This document shows, one piece after another, positions 46,512-56,828 of a DNA stretch of 64,000 bases (the first letter of the stretch is position 1; the number at the start of each line of letters is the position of its first letter). Position numbers and translations under genes: made by a program. The notes under the pieces are model-generated. The model was not told where the DNA came from. It searched no databases and worked only from the letters and a program-made list of their open reading frames with translations. The stretch comes from Gammaproteobacteria bacterium. GTDB lineage: Bacteria > Pseudomonadota > Gammaproteobacteria > Enterobacterales > Alteromonadaceae. The DNA lies in assembly GCA_018222405.1 (NCBI GenBank), contig JAAFAI010000005.1, positions 1-64,000 of the forward strand, written 5' to 3'.

Positions 46512-48200
46512 TTATCTTCTGGCGTGCGGGCCAATAGTGGTGCCCACAAAGCCACCCGCTTTTTGCGTACTCAGCCAGGTAGCATCCTGCGGTTCGCCCA
46601 CCGCCAGCCACTCACCATTCTGCTCAATGGCAAATTCAATTAATGCGCCCTCGCCGTGAATTTTCACTTTAACCGGCTCGCCTATCGGGGTTGTCAGGGG
46701 GTGACGGGCAACAGTGGTTACCTTGCCATCAACCACCTGTTCCACAAACGCCTCATAACGACCTTGCTCACCGCGTAAGCCAAGAAAATAGTGGTAGCTG
46801 GCACTCTGGAAGGCCGCCAGACCAGCCTCTGCTGAAGAAGCTTTAGCGATGGTCATTTCGGTGCTCGCCGCAAAAGACGCAGCAGCCTGATGCGAGCCCA
46901 CATAGCTCACCATCTCCTTGCTATAAAGGGCATTCTCCAACGGCGACATGGTTAGTACGCCGTTTTCAACACTCACCCAGTGGCGGTCAAAATCCCGCGG
47001 TGTTTGCCAGCGCACGCTAAGGCTATTGCCGTCAAACTGGTCATCCCAATCGTAAAAATCCGTGCCCTGCTGTTTGCTTGTTCCGGCCGGGCGCGGGCTG
47101 GTAGGCGGAATAGGTGTTTTAGGGGGTAGAATATGCGGCCATTCATTACGCCACTCTACGGGCAGTAAAAAGGTATCCCGCCCCGTGTTGTAAAGATAGT
47201 TCTCGTAAGGTCGGGTGCCTAAGAACACCGCCCACCATTCACCGGCGTCGGTTTGAATCATGTCGGCGTGCCCTGCGGTATCCACCGGGTTGGGTCGCGG
47301 CCAACTGAGATCCCGCTGGGTCAGAATCGGATTGTTTTCGTACGGGATAAAAGGCTCATCCAGAGAACGTGTGCGGAATACTACCTGGGAGTGTTGTGGC
47401 CCGGTGCCACCCTCGGCGCAGGATAAGAAATACCAGTCATTCACTTTGTAGATATGCGGCGCTTCAATCCAGATGGGCTCCTGGCTGATATCTACACCGC
47501 CATTTACCAGCAGTTTACGGCTGTCGGGTAACACTTTCTGAGTGGCGGGATCGTACTCCCACATCCAGATAGCCCGGTGGCCGTTGTATAAAGGCTCGCC
47601 AGGAGGAGCTTCATTATGAGTGATGTACACACGGCCATCGTCATCGAAGAAAATGTCCGGGTCGATACCACCGACTTCCGGTAACCAGATGGGTTCAGAC
47701 CAGGGTCCAGCCGGATCGCTGGCAGTGATAATGAAGTTACCGCCATTGTCTACCGAAGTAGTAATGATATAAAACAGTCCGTCGTGGTAACGAATAGTCG
47801 GCGCAAAAATACCTCTGGAAATGCTCGCGCCGGAGAACTCCATTTGCTCTTCACGGTCAAGGGCATAGCCTACCAGCTTCCAGTCGGTCAGATTTTTACT
47901 GTGTAAAATGGGCAAGCCGGGGGTATAGCTGAAAGAGGACGTAGTCAGGTAGTAGTCGTCACCTTTTTTGGTGATAGACGGATCAGGATAGAAGCCCGGC
48001 AATACCGGATTGGCATATTCGCCGGCCGGTGCCGAGGGGCGGTTATTCGGCGTAGCATATTTAAACCAGTCAAAGGTCACTTCTGCAGACATCGCTGCTG
48101 GCTTAGCCGTAGCCTGCTGTGCAGCCCCTGATGAACCAGGAGAATTACACCCGGTCATCAACAGACCTGACAGTAAGGATAAAATAACACGCTGCTTCAT
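46512..48200 (-). CDS. GH43 beta-xylosidase-like lipoprotein with C-terminal beta-sandwich
   Basis: The start at 48200 (MKQRVILSLLSGLLMTGCNS) gives a lipobox and an AGAGA site six bases upstream. The 562-aa protein has a GH43 propeller (about 50-350) with candidate Asp in GFYPDPSI, Asp in GIDPDIFFDD and Glu in WIEAPHIY. A C-terminal concanavalin-like domain follows (about 380-562), as in GH43 beta-xylosidases. It should release xylose from xylo-oligosaccharides at the envelope. First gene of the GH43-GH115 operon. Confidence 0.92.
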   Translation of the reverse strand: MKQRVILSLLSGLLMTGCNSPGSSGAAQQATAKPAAMSAEVTFDWFKYATPNNRPSAPAGEYANPVLPGFYPDPSITKKGDDYYLTTSSFSYTPGLPILHSKNLTDWKLVGYALDREEQMEFSGASISRGIFAPTIRYHDGLFYIITTSVDNGGNFIITASDPAGPWSEPIWLPEVGGIDPDIFFDDDGRVYITHNEAPPGEPLYNGHRAIWMWEYDPATQKVLPDSRKLLVNGGVDISQEPIWIEAPHIYKVNDWYFLSCAEGGTGPQHSQVVFRTRSLDEPFIPYENNPILTQRDLSWPRPNPVDTAGHADMIQTDAGEWWAVFLGTRPYENYLYNTGRDTFLLPVEWRNEWPHILPPKTPIPPTSPRPAGTSKQQGTDFYDWDDQFDGNSLSVRWQTPRDFDRHWVSVENGVLTMSPLENALYSKEMVSYVGSHQAAASFAASTEMTIAKASSAEAGLAAFQSASYHYFLGLRGEQGRYEAFVEQVVDGKVTTVARHPLTTPIGEPVKVKIHGEGALIEFAIEQNGEWLAVGEPQDATWLSTQKAGGFVGTTIGPHARR

Positions 48201-48413
48201 AAACATTCTCTGTGCACTAATGTGACAGGCATTTAACGTTAAAGCCAGCAAGGCTTCAACGCGTTGGCGTTATGAAAAATCTCAACCAGACTTGCGTTTT
48301 TTGTGAACCAAATGTAAACAGAAGACAGACTGAGTAAAGGCTAGCCGAAGTGGGCTAAACCCATGATATAAAAAGAGGTTATAAGTGTATGTGAGAGCAG
48401 TATTAAAGCTTGC

Positions 48414-48445
48414 GGAAGCAGGTGCAATTTCACAAACCTGCTTCC
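48414..48445 (-). terminator. Hairpin after xylR, possible terminator
   Basis: Perfect 10-bp stem GGAAGCAGGT/ACCTGCTTCC with a 12-nt loop, 12 bp after the xylR stop. There is only a weak T-tract, so efficiency is uncertain. Confidence 0.5.
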
Positions 48446-48456
48446 TGCTTTCACTT

Positions 48457-49659
48457 TCAGGAGGCCTTTAACGACAGGTCCTGTTCTTCGCTATCGCGCC
48501 GGGCGTCGCGATATTCCTTAGGCGTTTGATCAAAGTGCTTTTTGAATACCGCATACATATATTGCAGCGACGGATAACCGCAGATCTTGGCAATCTGGGA
48601 GGTTGCTTCGTCAGAATTCTCCAGCATCTTGCAGGCACGGCCCAATTTTTCATTGTGGATCTCGTTGTGAATACTGTGGCCGCGCTCTTCTTTAAAACGG
48701 TGTTCAAGGTTTGAACGGGAGACCCCAACGTAGTCGAGCACCTGATCCACCTTAATACCACGGCAGGCGTTTTGCCGGATATAATGCATGGCCTGCATTA
48801 CGTGTGGATCGCTGATGGCTTTAAAGTCAGTAGACTGACGCTCTGCAACACATTCAGGTGGGATCAGCACCGGCTTGCGTGGCTTATTATGGCCTTTCAG
48901 AATTCGGTGCAGGGTTTTTGCTGCCTGAACCCCCATTTCAAAACAACCCTGACGCACTGAGCTCAGGCTCACCCGGCTCAGATAACGGGCCAGTTCATCA
49001 TCGTCTATACCAATAACCGACATCTTATCCGGGATAAGCATGCCGATATGGTCGCACACCTGCAGTAAATGACGCGCCCGCGAGTCGGTAACCGCAATAA
49101 TCCCCACCGGCGTAGGTAAGCTTCTCAGCCAGTCGGCCAGACGCTTAGTTGTGTATTGCCAGGTCTCAGGTCGTACCGGGTGTCCGCGGTAAACATGACA
49201 GTCGTAGCCTTGCGAACGGGTGATCTCTAATACCGCGTTTTCACGTTCCTGGGCCCAGCGATGATGTTCATTCACCGGTGCACCGTAAAAGGCAAAGCGC
49301 TGGATACCTTTTTGTCTGAGATGCTCAAAGGCAGCCTGGATGAGGGCGTAGTTATCGGTTGCAACATAAGGCACATCGGGATAATCGGCCGGATTCTCGT
49401 AAGAGCCGCCGATGCCCACCACCGGTACATTAGCCTTATGCAGAGCAGCCTGTATTTCCGGGTTGTCATAATCGGCGATAATGCCGTCACCGCTCCATTC
49501 ATCCAGATGGTCGAGGCGCGCCATAAAGTCTTCTTCCAGATACAGATCCCAGTCAACCTTTGAGGTTTGCAGGTAGTCACCTACCCCCGCAATAATGCGT
49601 CGGTCATAAATTTTATTGGCATTAAATAAAAGCGTAATACTGTGTTTATTCTCAAACAT
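48457..49659 (-). CDS. xylR: Xylose operon activator XylR
   Basis: The 400-aa protein combines a LacI-like sugar-binding domain (about 5-270, SITLLFNANKIYDRRIIAGVGDYL) with a C-terminal AraC helix-turn-helix (about 290-390, VDQVLDYVGVSRSNLEHRFKEERGHSIHNEI and IAKICGYPSLQYMYAVFKKHF). This layout and length match E. coli XylR (392 aa), which binds D-xylose and activates xylAB and transport genes. It is divergent from xylB. It probably controls the neighbouring xylan operons as well. Confidence 0.94.
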   Translation of the reverse strand: MFENKHSITLLFNANKIYDRRIIAGVGDYLQTSKVDWDLYLEEDFMARLDHLDEWSGDGIIADYDNPEIQAALHKANVPVVGIGGSYENPADYPDVPYVATDNYALIQAAFEHLRQKGIQRFAFYGAPVNEHHRWAQERENAVLEITRSQGYDCHVYRGHPVRPETWQYTTKRLADWLRSLPTPVGIIAVTDSRARHLLQVCDHIGMLIPDKMSVIGIDDDELARYLSRVSLSSVRQGCFEMGVQAAKTLHRILKGHNKPRKPVLIPPECVAERQSTDFKAISDPHVMQAMHYIRQNACRGIKVDQVLDYVGVSRSNLEHRFKEERGHSIHNEIHNEKLGRACKMLENSDEATSQIAKICGYPSLQYMYAVFKKHFDQTPKEYRDARRDSEEQDLSLKAS

Positions 49660-49824
49660 GAACTGCTCCGTGCTAACCGATTGTGCCCGAAGTGATTAAT
49701 GTTTTGCCCTGAAGCTGTATACCAATTAACCACTTTGTTTAAATTAAATAACTTTTTTTTACGATATTTCTTGTTTCGGAGCATACTAATACACCTTGTT
49801 CGAATTAACAAAAAAGTAACAAAT

Positions 49825-49855
49825 TTTCGTAATTGCGATTTAGTGATTTCGCAAT
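49825..49855. promoter_or_regulatory. Candidate XylR site before xylB
   Basis: Direct repeats TTTCGTAAT (49825-49833) and TTTCGCAAT (49847-49855), 22 bp apart. AraC-type activators usually bind two direct half-sites about two helical turns apart. The position, ending 36 bp before the xylB ATG, is close for an activator, so the role is tentative. Confidence 0.4.
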
Positions 49856-49891
49856 CAGCATAAGCGCCTAATCTTTCCGGTGAGAGTAACT

Positions 49892-51343
49892 ATGTATATT
49901 GGTATTGATCTTGGCACATCAGGTGTCAAAACCATTTTGACCGATGAAAGCGGTAAAGTGGTGGACTCAGCGTCTTCTTCATTAACGGTAGCCATACCGC
50001 AACCGCTGTGGTCTGAACAAAATCCAGAGGATTGGTGGACAGCAACCTGTGCAACACTGGATGAATTAAAGCAGCGTAATAACTTATCAGTTGTTAAGGC
50101 GCTGGGTCTGGCAGGGCAAATGCACGGCGCTACTATGCTGGATAAAGGAGGCCAGGTGTTACGTCCGGCAATATTGTGGAATGACGGCCGCAGTGAATCC
50201 CAGTGCCGAACGCTGGAAAGCACCGTTGCAAAGGCACGGGTAATCACTGGAAACCTGGTGATGCCGGGTTTTACTGCTCCCAAATTATTGTGGGTGAAAG
50301 AAAACGAGCCGGACATTTTTAAACAAGTGGATAAGGTTTTGCTGCCGAAAGACTACCTGCGTTACAAACTCACCGGTGAGTTTGCGTCAGACATGTCAGA
50401 TTCGGCCGGTACAAGCTGGCTGAACACCGGCGAGCGTAGCTGGAGCAAAACCATGCTGATGGTCTGTGGTTTAAGTGAAAAGCACATGCCAAAGCTCTAT
50501 GAAGGTAACGAGATCACCGGCTACCTTACAGCAGAAACCGCCGGACGCTGGGGCATGAATGCCGTTCCGGTAGTGGCCGGCGCCGGCGACAATGCCGCCG
50601 GAGCAGTAGGTTGCGGCATTGTTGATGCCGGCCAGGCCATGCTGTCGCTGGGCACCTCCGGTGTTTATTTTGCGGTGACTAATGATTACCGCAGCGATCC
50701 GGAATCAGCGGTACACAGCTTTTGTCATGCCGTAGGCCACCGCTGGCATCTGATGTCGGTAATGCTCAGCGCAGCCAGCTGCCTTGATTGGTTTGCCAAA
50801 AATTCCGGTTACAACTCCGTTGCCGAACTGTTTGACGACGTGGTTAACAACACCCGGCCGGATGATCCGAATACCCCTTTCTTTTTGCCCTATTTAACCG
50901 GCGAACGCACACCACATAACAATCCCAATGCCAAAGCTGGCTTTTTTGGATTAACTGCTTCCACTACCCGGGCGCATATGGCTCAGGCTGTGGTGCAGGG
51001 CGTTTCTATGGCGCTCGCCGATGGTATTGATGCGGTGCACGGCTGTGGTATTCAGGTAGAAGGGATCAGTCTGATTGGGGGTGGGGTTAAAAGCACTTAC
51101 TGGCGTCAGTTACTGGCCGATGTCAGCGGCATTGCCATGAATTATCGCAAAGGCGGTGATGTGGGGCCGGCTTTAGGTGCAGCCAGGCTGGCACAGCTGG
51201 GCGTTTCACCACAAACACCGGTTAGTGATATATGTCCGGTGCCGGAACTGGTTGCCAGCTACGAGCCTGATTCTACTCTTAAAAATTACTACGATCAGCG
51301 GCGCCAGCAATTCCGCGAGCTATACTTTTCACTTCATTCATAA
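49892..51343 (+). CDS. xylB: Xylulokinase
   Basis: I use ATG 49892 (MYIGIDLGTSGVK), exactly like E. coli XylB; an in-frame GTG lies 12 bases upstream. The 483-aa FGGY kinase phosphorylates D-xylulose to xylulose-5-phosphate. Signatures: ATP site GIDLGTSGVKTI, AGQMHGATMLD, PAILWNDGRS, catalytic GAGDNAAGAVG, and LSLGTSG. xylA follows after about 116 bp, so the order is xylB-xylA. Confidence 0.95.
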   Translation: MYIGIDLGTSGVKTILTDESGKVVDSASSSLTVAIPQPLWSEQNPEDWWTATCATLDELKQRNNLSVVKALGLAGQMHGATMLDKGGQVLRPAILWNDGRSESQCRTLESTVAKARVITGNLVMPGFTAPKLLWVKENEPDIFKQVDKVLLPKDYLRYKLTGEFASDMSDSAGTSWLNTGERSWSKTMLMVCGLSEKHMPKLYEGNEITGYLTAETAGRWGMNAVPVVAGAGDNAAGAVGCGIVDAGQAMLSLGTSGVYFAVTNDYRSDPESAVHSFCHAVGHRWHLMSVMLSAASCLDWFAKNSGYNSVAELFDDVVNNTRPDDPNTPFFLPYLTGERTPHNNPNAKAGFFGLTASTTRAHMAQAVVQGVSMALADGIDAVHGCGIQVEGISLIGGGVKSTYWRQLLADVSGIAMNYRKGGDVGPALGAARLAQLGVSPQTPVSDICPVPELVASYEPDSTLKNYYDQRRQQFRELYFSLHS

Positions 51344-51459
51344 TTTTAACAAAAAACACAAAAGTCGATGAAGTTTACATAATTGTCGAATACACGCCGA
51401 TTGCACAGTATTAGCAATCATCAAAATAACGGGCCATTCGGCCCACTCAGGAGTTAACT

Positions 51460-52779
51460 ATGGCGGATTTTTTCCAGGACATCAGCCCAATCCAATACGA
51501 AGGTGCCGAGTCCACTAACCCACTGGCATTTAAACACTATAACCCCAAAGAAGTGGTGTTAGGCAAAACCATGGAAGAGCATTTACGCTTTGCTTCCTGC
51601 TACTGGCACAACTTCTGCTGGGACGGCGCCGATGTGTTCGGTGGCAATACTTTCGACCGTCCCTGGTTGCAGCCAGGCGATGCTATGGAGCGAGCAAAAC
51701 AAAAAGCAGATGTTGCCTTTGAGTTTTTCAGCAAACTCGGCGCGCCTTACTATTGTTTTCATGACGTTGACGTAGCACCCGAGGGTGACAGCGTTAACGA
51801 CTATATTCGTAATTTCAGCGAAATGACTGAAGTACTGGCGGCCAAACAGGAAGCCTCCGGCATGAAACTGTTATGGGGCACTGCTAACGTCTTCAGTCAC
51901 CCGCGTTACATGTCAGGCGCAGCCACCAATCCGGATCCGGAGATCTTTGCCCGCGCAGCAACTCAGGTATTTCACGCCATGAACGCCACCCAAACCCTTG
52001 GCGGTGCTAACTATGTGCTGTGGGGTGGTCGTGAGGGTTACGAAACGCTGCTCAATACCGACCTCAAGCGTGAACGCGCTCAGCTTGGCCGCTTTATGAA
52101 TATGGTGGTGGAGCACAAACACAAAATTGGTTTTGACGGTTTGCTGCTGATAGAGCCAAAACCTCAGGAGCCAACTAAACACCAGTACGATTACGATACG
52201 GCAACTGTTTATGGCTTCCTGAAAGAATTCGGTCTGGAAAAAGAGTTCGCGGTAAATATCGAAGCCAACCACGCCACCTTATCCGGTCACTCTTTCCACC
52301 ACGAAATTGCCACGGCATTTGCACTCGGTGTGTTCGGTTCCATTGATGCCAACCGCGGTGACGCACAGTTAGGCTGGGATACTGACCAGTTCCCTAACAG
52401 CGTGGAAGAAATGACGCTGATCTGTTACGAAATTCTCAAAAACGGCGGTTACACCTCAGGTGGCTTTAACTTCGACACCAAGTTACGCCGTCAGAGTATT
52501 GATGCGGCAGATCTGTTCCACGGCCATATCGGTGGCATGGATACCTGTGCACTGGGCCTGAAGAAAGCCGCGGCAATGCTTGAAAACGACTTTATTGCCG
52601 ATGCAAAAGCCAAGCGTTACGCGGGCTGGAACGGCGAGCTAGGCGAGAAAATCCTCAATGGTGCTTTCTCTCTGGAATCACTGGCCGGCTTAACCACTGA
52701 ACAGCAGCTTAACCCAAGACAGGTATCAGGCAGTCAGGAACTGCTGGAAAACCAGGTAAACCAGGTTATCTTCCGCTAA
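51460..52779 (+). CDS. xylA: Xylose isomerase
   Basis: The 439-aa protein, the size of E. coli XylA (440), interconverts D-xylose and D-xylulose with divalent metals. Signatures: [13 protein letters not shown] with the catalytic His, [16 protein letters not shown] with metal Glu and Lys, [17 protein letters not shown], and [17 protein letters not shown] with the second metal site. AGGAG precedes the ATG. A strong terminator follows. Confidence 0.97.
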   Translation: MADFFQDISPIQYEGAESTNPLAFKHYNPKEVVLGKTMEEHLRFASCYWHNFCWDGADVFGGNTFDRPWLQPGDAMERAKQKADVAFEFFSKLGAPYYCFHDVDVAPEGDSVNDYIRNFSEMTEVLAAKQEASGMKLLWGTANVFSHPRYMSGAATNPDPEIFARAATQVFHAMNATQTLGGANYVLWGGREGYETLLNTDLKRERAQLGRFMNMVVEHKHKIGFDGLLLIEPKPQEPTKHQYDYDTATVYGFLKEFGLEKEFAVNIEANHATLSGHSFHHEIATAFALGVFGSIDANRGDAQLGWDTDQFPNSVEEMTLICYEILKNGGYTSGGFNFDTKLRRQSIDAADLFHGHIGGMDTCALGLKKAAAMLENDFIADAKAKRYAGWNGELGEKILNGAFSLESLAGLTTEQQLNPRQVSGSQELLENQVNQVIFR

Positions 52780-52795
52780 GCCATTATTTTTACTT

Positions 52796-52827
52796 AAAAA
52801 GTGCAGAAAACCTCTGCACTTTTTTTG
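52796..52827 (+). terminator. Terminator after xylA
   Basis: AAGTGCAGA, short loop, TCTGCACTT, then seven T. Confidence 0.92.
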
Positions 52828-52846
52828 TTTCTGAAGGAGACATGAT

Positions 52847-54775
52847 TTGATTCGGTTACTTTTGCTATGTACCTGTCTTATCGCGCAAAGCGCAGGGGCT
52901 GCTACCACATTGCACCGGCTTATTTCAGACAACGCGGTGTTACAACGTAATAAGCCTGTTCCGTTAACCGGCACCACAGATTCAAAAGCACCGGTTCAAA
53001 TTTTCTTTAACGGCCAACTGCTGGGTGAAACCAACGCAACCAATGGCAAGTGGCAGTTTGAGTTACCAGCACAACCCGCTGGCGGTCCACACCAGCTTAT
53101 TATCAAAAGCAGCGACACCCTGACGGTTAACGACTTGTACTTTGGTGATGTATGGCTAACCTCAGGGCAGTCAAACATGGAGCTCACCATGGCCCGTGTT
53201 GAAGAGGCCTACCCGCTCGATGTTGCCGAAGCAAACTTTCCGCTTATCCGCGAGTTCACGGTGCCCGATACATACCGTTTCGATGGCCAGAACAGCGATT
53301 ACAGCGGTGGTCAGTGGCGTAGTGCCACGCAGCAAAACATTCGCCAACTGTCAGCCGTGGCTTACTACTTTGCCCGCCAGATCCATCTTGATCAGAATGT
53401 CCCGATAGGCATTGTTAATGCGTCACTGGGGGGCTCACCGATTGAGGCCTGGATGCACAAAGACATCCTTGCCCCTTATCCTGACAAAATTGCTGCCGGT
53501 GAACGATTTGCCGATCCGGCAGTAGACAAACAAACCCGTAATGAGGATAAAGCCCGGTCGGATGCCTGGTATGCCAAGCTGCATCAGGCCGATAAGGGTT
53601 TGCATTCAACTCCTGAATGGTACGCCCCGGAATTAGACGACAGCGACTGGCAGACTATCACAATGCCAGACAACCTGCCGACCAACGGCGAAGGCTTTAT
53701 TGGTGTCTGGTGGCTCAGAAAAACACTACACCTGGACGAACTTCCTGCAGAACCGATGACACTTCGCCTGGGGCGTATTGTTGATGCGGATACGGCTTAT
53801 ATCAACGGCCACGAAGTGGGTGGCACGGGCTATCAGTATCCACCACGTCGCTACAATGTCATGCCGGATATGCTTAAAAAAGGCACAAATGTGATTGCCA
53901 TCCGCGTTACCTCTGGAGGCGGTTCAACCGGGTTTGTACAGGACAAGGCCTACTTTTTAGGTACCGACAACGCGCGTTACCCATTGGCAGGCGAATGGCA
54001 CTATAAGATTGCCGCCAAAATGCCCCGTCTGGCTGGCTCCACGTTTATCCGCTGGCAACCTATGGGTCTCTATAATGCAATGATAGCGCCGGCGACCCGG
54101 TTCCCGCTTACCGGGGCATTATGGTATCAGGGCGAATCGAACAGCGGCGCGCCCAATGACTACGCCGACAAGCTAACCGCTATGATTAAACACTGGCGTG
54201 GCCAGTGGGAGCAGCCGGACATGCCTTTCATTATTGTTCAGCTCACCAATTTTATGGCTCGCCAGGCTCAGCCGGTTGAAAGCAACTGGGCAGTTCTGCG
54301 AGACCAGCAACGCCAGGTTGGAACGCTTGATCACACCGCTTCAGTAGTCACCCTTGATGTGGGAGAGTGGAACGACATCCATCCGGTTAACAAGGCTACC
54401 GTAGGAGAACGGCTGGCACTGGCTGCCCGTAATATTGCCTACGGTCAGGACATCGCTTATCAGGGCCCGGTTCCGACCAAAGCAGAACGCAAAGATGACA
54501 AAGCCATAGTTCATTTTAGCCATACGGGCGATGGCCTTACAGAAGCATCCCCCTTGATGCAGAGCTTTGCTATTGCCGGGGCTGATAACCAGTACTTCTG
54601 GGCTGACGTACAAATTAACAACGACAAGGTGGTCCTATCCAGCGATATGGTCAGTCAACCGGTTCACGTTCGTTATGGCTGGGCTGATAACCCCGAACCC
54701 GGTTTATTCAGTAGCACCGGGCTTCCCGCAGCGGCTTTCAGTATGGCCGTCACCAGCGCAACCAATGCTGATTAA
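52847..54775 (+). CDS. Sialate O-acetylesterase-like (SASA) esterase
   Basis: The 642-aa exported protein starts at TTG with GAAGGAGA upstream; the signal peptide ends about QSAGAA. The SGNH-type SASA domain shows block I GQSNMELT, block with ALWYQGESN, and the catalytic Asp/His in NDIHPVNK. A beta domain (about 215-345, WYAPELDDSDWQTITMPDNL) is inserted between the blocks. In xylan loci these proteins are thought to remove acetyl groups from xylan rather than sialic acid; that is inference. Four bases separate it from the GH9 frame. Confidence 0.87.
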   Translation: MIRLLLLCTCLIAQSAGAATTLHRLISDNAVLQRNKPVPLTGTTDSKAPVQIFFNGQLLGETNATNGKWQFELPAQPAGGPHQLIIKSSDTLTVNDLYFGDVWLTSGQSNMELTMARVEEAYPLDVAEANFPLIREFTVPDTYRFDGQNSDYSGGQWRSATQQNIRQLSAVAYYFARQIHLDQNVPIGIVNASLGGSPIEAWMHKDILAPYPDKIAAGERFADPAVDKQTRNEDKARSDAWYAKLHQADKGLHSTPEWYAPELDDSDWQTITMPDNLPTNGEGFIGVWWLRKTLHLDELPAEPMTLRLGRIVDADTAYINGHEVGGTGYQYPPRRYNVMPDMLKKGTNVIAIRVTSGGGSTGFVQDKAYFLGTDNARYPLAGEWHYKIAAKMPRLAGSTFIRWQPMGLYNAMIAPATRFPLTGALWYQGESNSGAPNDYADKLTAMIKHWRGQWEQPDMPFIIVQLTNFMARQAQPVESNWAVLRDQQRQVGTLDHTASVVTLDVGEWNDIHPVNKATVGERLALAARNIAYGQDIAYQGPVPTKAERKDDKAIVHFSHTGDGLTEASPLMQSFAIAGADNQYFWADVQINNDKVVLSSDMVSQPVHVRYGWADNPEPGLFSSTGLPAAAFSMAVTSATNAD

Positions 54776-54799
54776 TCTATGTTTCAGGCCGGAATTAAT

Positions 54800-56521
54800 A
54801 TGAACACAAAACTACTATCATTCAGCAAGCTGGCGATGTCTTTATCACTGGTTTTCGCCATAGGAGCCTGTTCGGGCGTAAACAGCACCAACAGCACTGC
54901 CAGCTCCGCACCCGCAGATAGCGGCTCGCACCCCGTTGAATTTTATGCCAATCAGGTTGGCTTTTTGCCTCTGCAGCAAAAGCATATCGTGGTAAGAACT
55001 TCGCAAGCTCTTACTTACAGGGTAACTAACACCGCCAACGGTCAGACTATTTTGGAAGGAGCCACCAGTTCACCGGACTATTGGGCACTGGCAGATCAAA
55101 CCGTAGCCGTAGCAGATGTGAGCAGTATTACTGCTCCCGGTCTGTACCGGCTGTCTGTTGGCGACACCGACTATACAACGTTCAGAATCTCTGCCCAACG
55201 TGTGAGTGCCCTGCATGACGCAACAATTAAAGCGTATTATTACAATCGAGCAGGAATGGCACTGGACCCGGCCTTTGCTGGCAAATGGCATCGCGAAGCA
55301 GGCCATCCGGACACCCATGTACTTAACCTCAACAAGCCGCAGGTTAGCCTGGCAAGCCCTAAAGGCTGGTACGACGCCGGTGATTACAATAAGTACATTG
55401 TTAATTCCGGCATATCTACTTACACCCTGATGCGGGCATACCTCGACTTCCCGGATTTTTATGCGCAGCGACGCTGGAATATCCCGGAGTCCACCAATAA
55501 CCAGCCCGATTTACTCGATGAAATCAGCTGGAATCTGGACTGGATGCTCACCATGCAGGACCAGGACGGCGGTGTTTTTCATAAGCTCACCACATTAAAT
55601 TTTGCCCCGGCAGTAATGCCGGCAGAGGCCACAGAGCAGCGTTATGTAGTGGCCAAGGGCACCGCCGCCTCACTCAATTTTGCAGCGGTAATGGCAACAG
55701 CGGCCAGAATGTACCCGCAACAGCAAAGCAATTTTCTGGCGGCAGCGAAAAAAGCCTGGCAGTGGGCGTTGGAAAATCCGCAAATGGCCTATAAGAATGC
55801 GCAAAACGTAAAAACCGGGGAATACGGCGACTCATCGTTTAACGATGAATTTGCCTGGGCCGCAAGTGAGTTGTTTCTGACCACCGGCGAGCAAGGCTAT
55901 CTCAGTGAGACAGAGCGCTATCTGGGATCTCCAGCCACCCCCGGCTGGTCAAACACCATGGGATTAGCGTATCTGTCATTACTCGCTGATGAGGGGCGAA
56001 AAACTTTACCCGCGCAGCGTTATAAGTTGCTGAGGGCGCGTTTTCTGGATTATGCAGACACGCTGGTAAAAACCAGCAAAAACTCACCGTTCAGAACCGC
56101 CTTGGCCGCTAAGGACTTTGTTTGGGGCAGCAATGGTGTTGCCATGAACCATGCCATGATACTGGCCAGTGCCTACCGGCTTACGAATAATCCTGATTAC
56201 CACCATGCTTTTACCGGCCTGGTGGACTACGTGCTAGGGAAAAATCCCACCGGGTACAGCTACGTCACAGGTTTTGGCGAACAAACACCACTGTTTATTC
56301 ATCACCGCCAGTCACAAGCTGATGGGATCGCAGAACCAGTACCTGGCTTTTTAGCCGGCGGGGCCCAGAATGGTCAACAGGATCATTGCCGGTACCCGTC
56401 TTCGTTGCCAGCAACTTCTTATACCGACAGTTGGTGTAGTTACTCAACTAACGAAGTCACTATAAACTGGAATGCACCTTTGGTTTATTCACTTGCAGCG
56501 ATGTTAGCAAGGGAAGATTAA
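54800..56521 (+). CDS. GH9 glycosidase lipoprotein with N-terminal Ig-like domain
   Basis: I start at 54800 (MNTKLLSFSKLAMSLSLVFA) with lipobox IGACSG; an upstream in-frame ATG at 54779 adds seven residues. The 573-aa protein has a CelD_N Ig-like domain (about 45-130, VEFYANQVGFLPLQQKHIVV) and the GH9 alpha-toroid. GWYDAGDYNKYIVNSG holds the catalytic Asp pair, HHRQS the C-terminal His region, and TNEVTINWNAPLVYSLA the catalytic Glu. GH9 includes endoglucanases and exo-acting glucosidases. Its place in a xylan locus suggests action on mixed cell-wall glycans. Confidence 0.88.
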   Translation: MNTKLLSFSKLAMSLSLVFAIGACSGVNSTNSTASSAPADSGSHPVEFYANQVGFLPLQQKHIVVRTSQALTYRVTNTANGQTILEGATSSPDYWALADQTVAVADVSSITAPGLYRLSVGDTDYTTFRISAQRVSALHDATIKAYYYNRAGMALDPAFAGKWHREAGHPDTHVLNLNKPQVSLASPKGWYDAGDYNKYIVNSGISTYTLMRAYLDFPDFYAQRRWNIPESTNNQPDLLDEISWNLDWMLTMQDQDGGVFHKLTTLNFAPAVMPAEATEQRYVVAKGTAASLNFAAVMATAARMYPQQQSNFLAAAKKAWQWALENPQMAYKNAQNVKTGEYGDSSFNDEFAWAASELFLTTGEQGYLSETERYLGSPATPGWSNTMGLAYLSLLADEGRKTLPAQRYKLLRARFLDYADTLVKTSKNSPFRTALAAKDFVWGSNGVAMNHAMILASAYRLTNNPDYHHAFTGLVDYVLGKNPTGYSYVTGFGEQTPLFIHHRQSQADGIAEPVPGFLAGGAQNGQQDHCRYPSSLPATSYTDSWCSYSTNEVTINWNAPLVYSLAAMLARED

Positions 56522-56828
56522 AGTATTGGATGGGATAACACTATTGTTATCCCTTTCTCTCTAGTGCTGCTATCCATGACATCACTCGCCATGTCAAACG
56601 TCAGTCGAAATAGAATCTCCCGTTTTGCGCCAAACAAATGTTAACATAATGTTGCGATATATGGTTTTCAACTTGTGATATTTTAACATCCTATTGATAG
56701 ATATCCCGCCTTCAACGAATATTTCCAAACCAGCATTTGCTTTAATATAAGCCGCAACTTTCCAGGCAGCAATCAAAGCCAAATGATGGATAACAATAAC
56801 TCCATTATACCTCAGCGGAGAAGTACAC
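56522..56828. other. Intergenic stretch before the TonB receptor
   Basis: 307 bp. It begins with a terminator-like hairpin and continues as AT-rich DNA around 56630-56710 that probably contains the receptor promoter. I see no gene. Confidence 0.5.
56532..56560 (+). terminator. Terminator-like hairpin after GH9
   Basis: GGGATAACA-CTAT-TGTTATCCC, a 9-bp stem followed by a T-rich tract (TTTCTCTCT). Confidence 0.7.
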
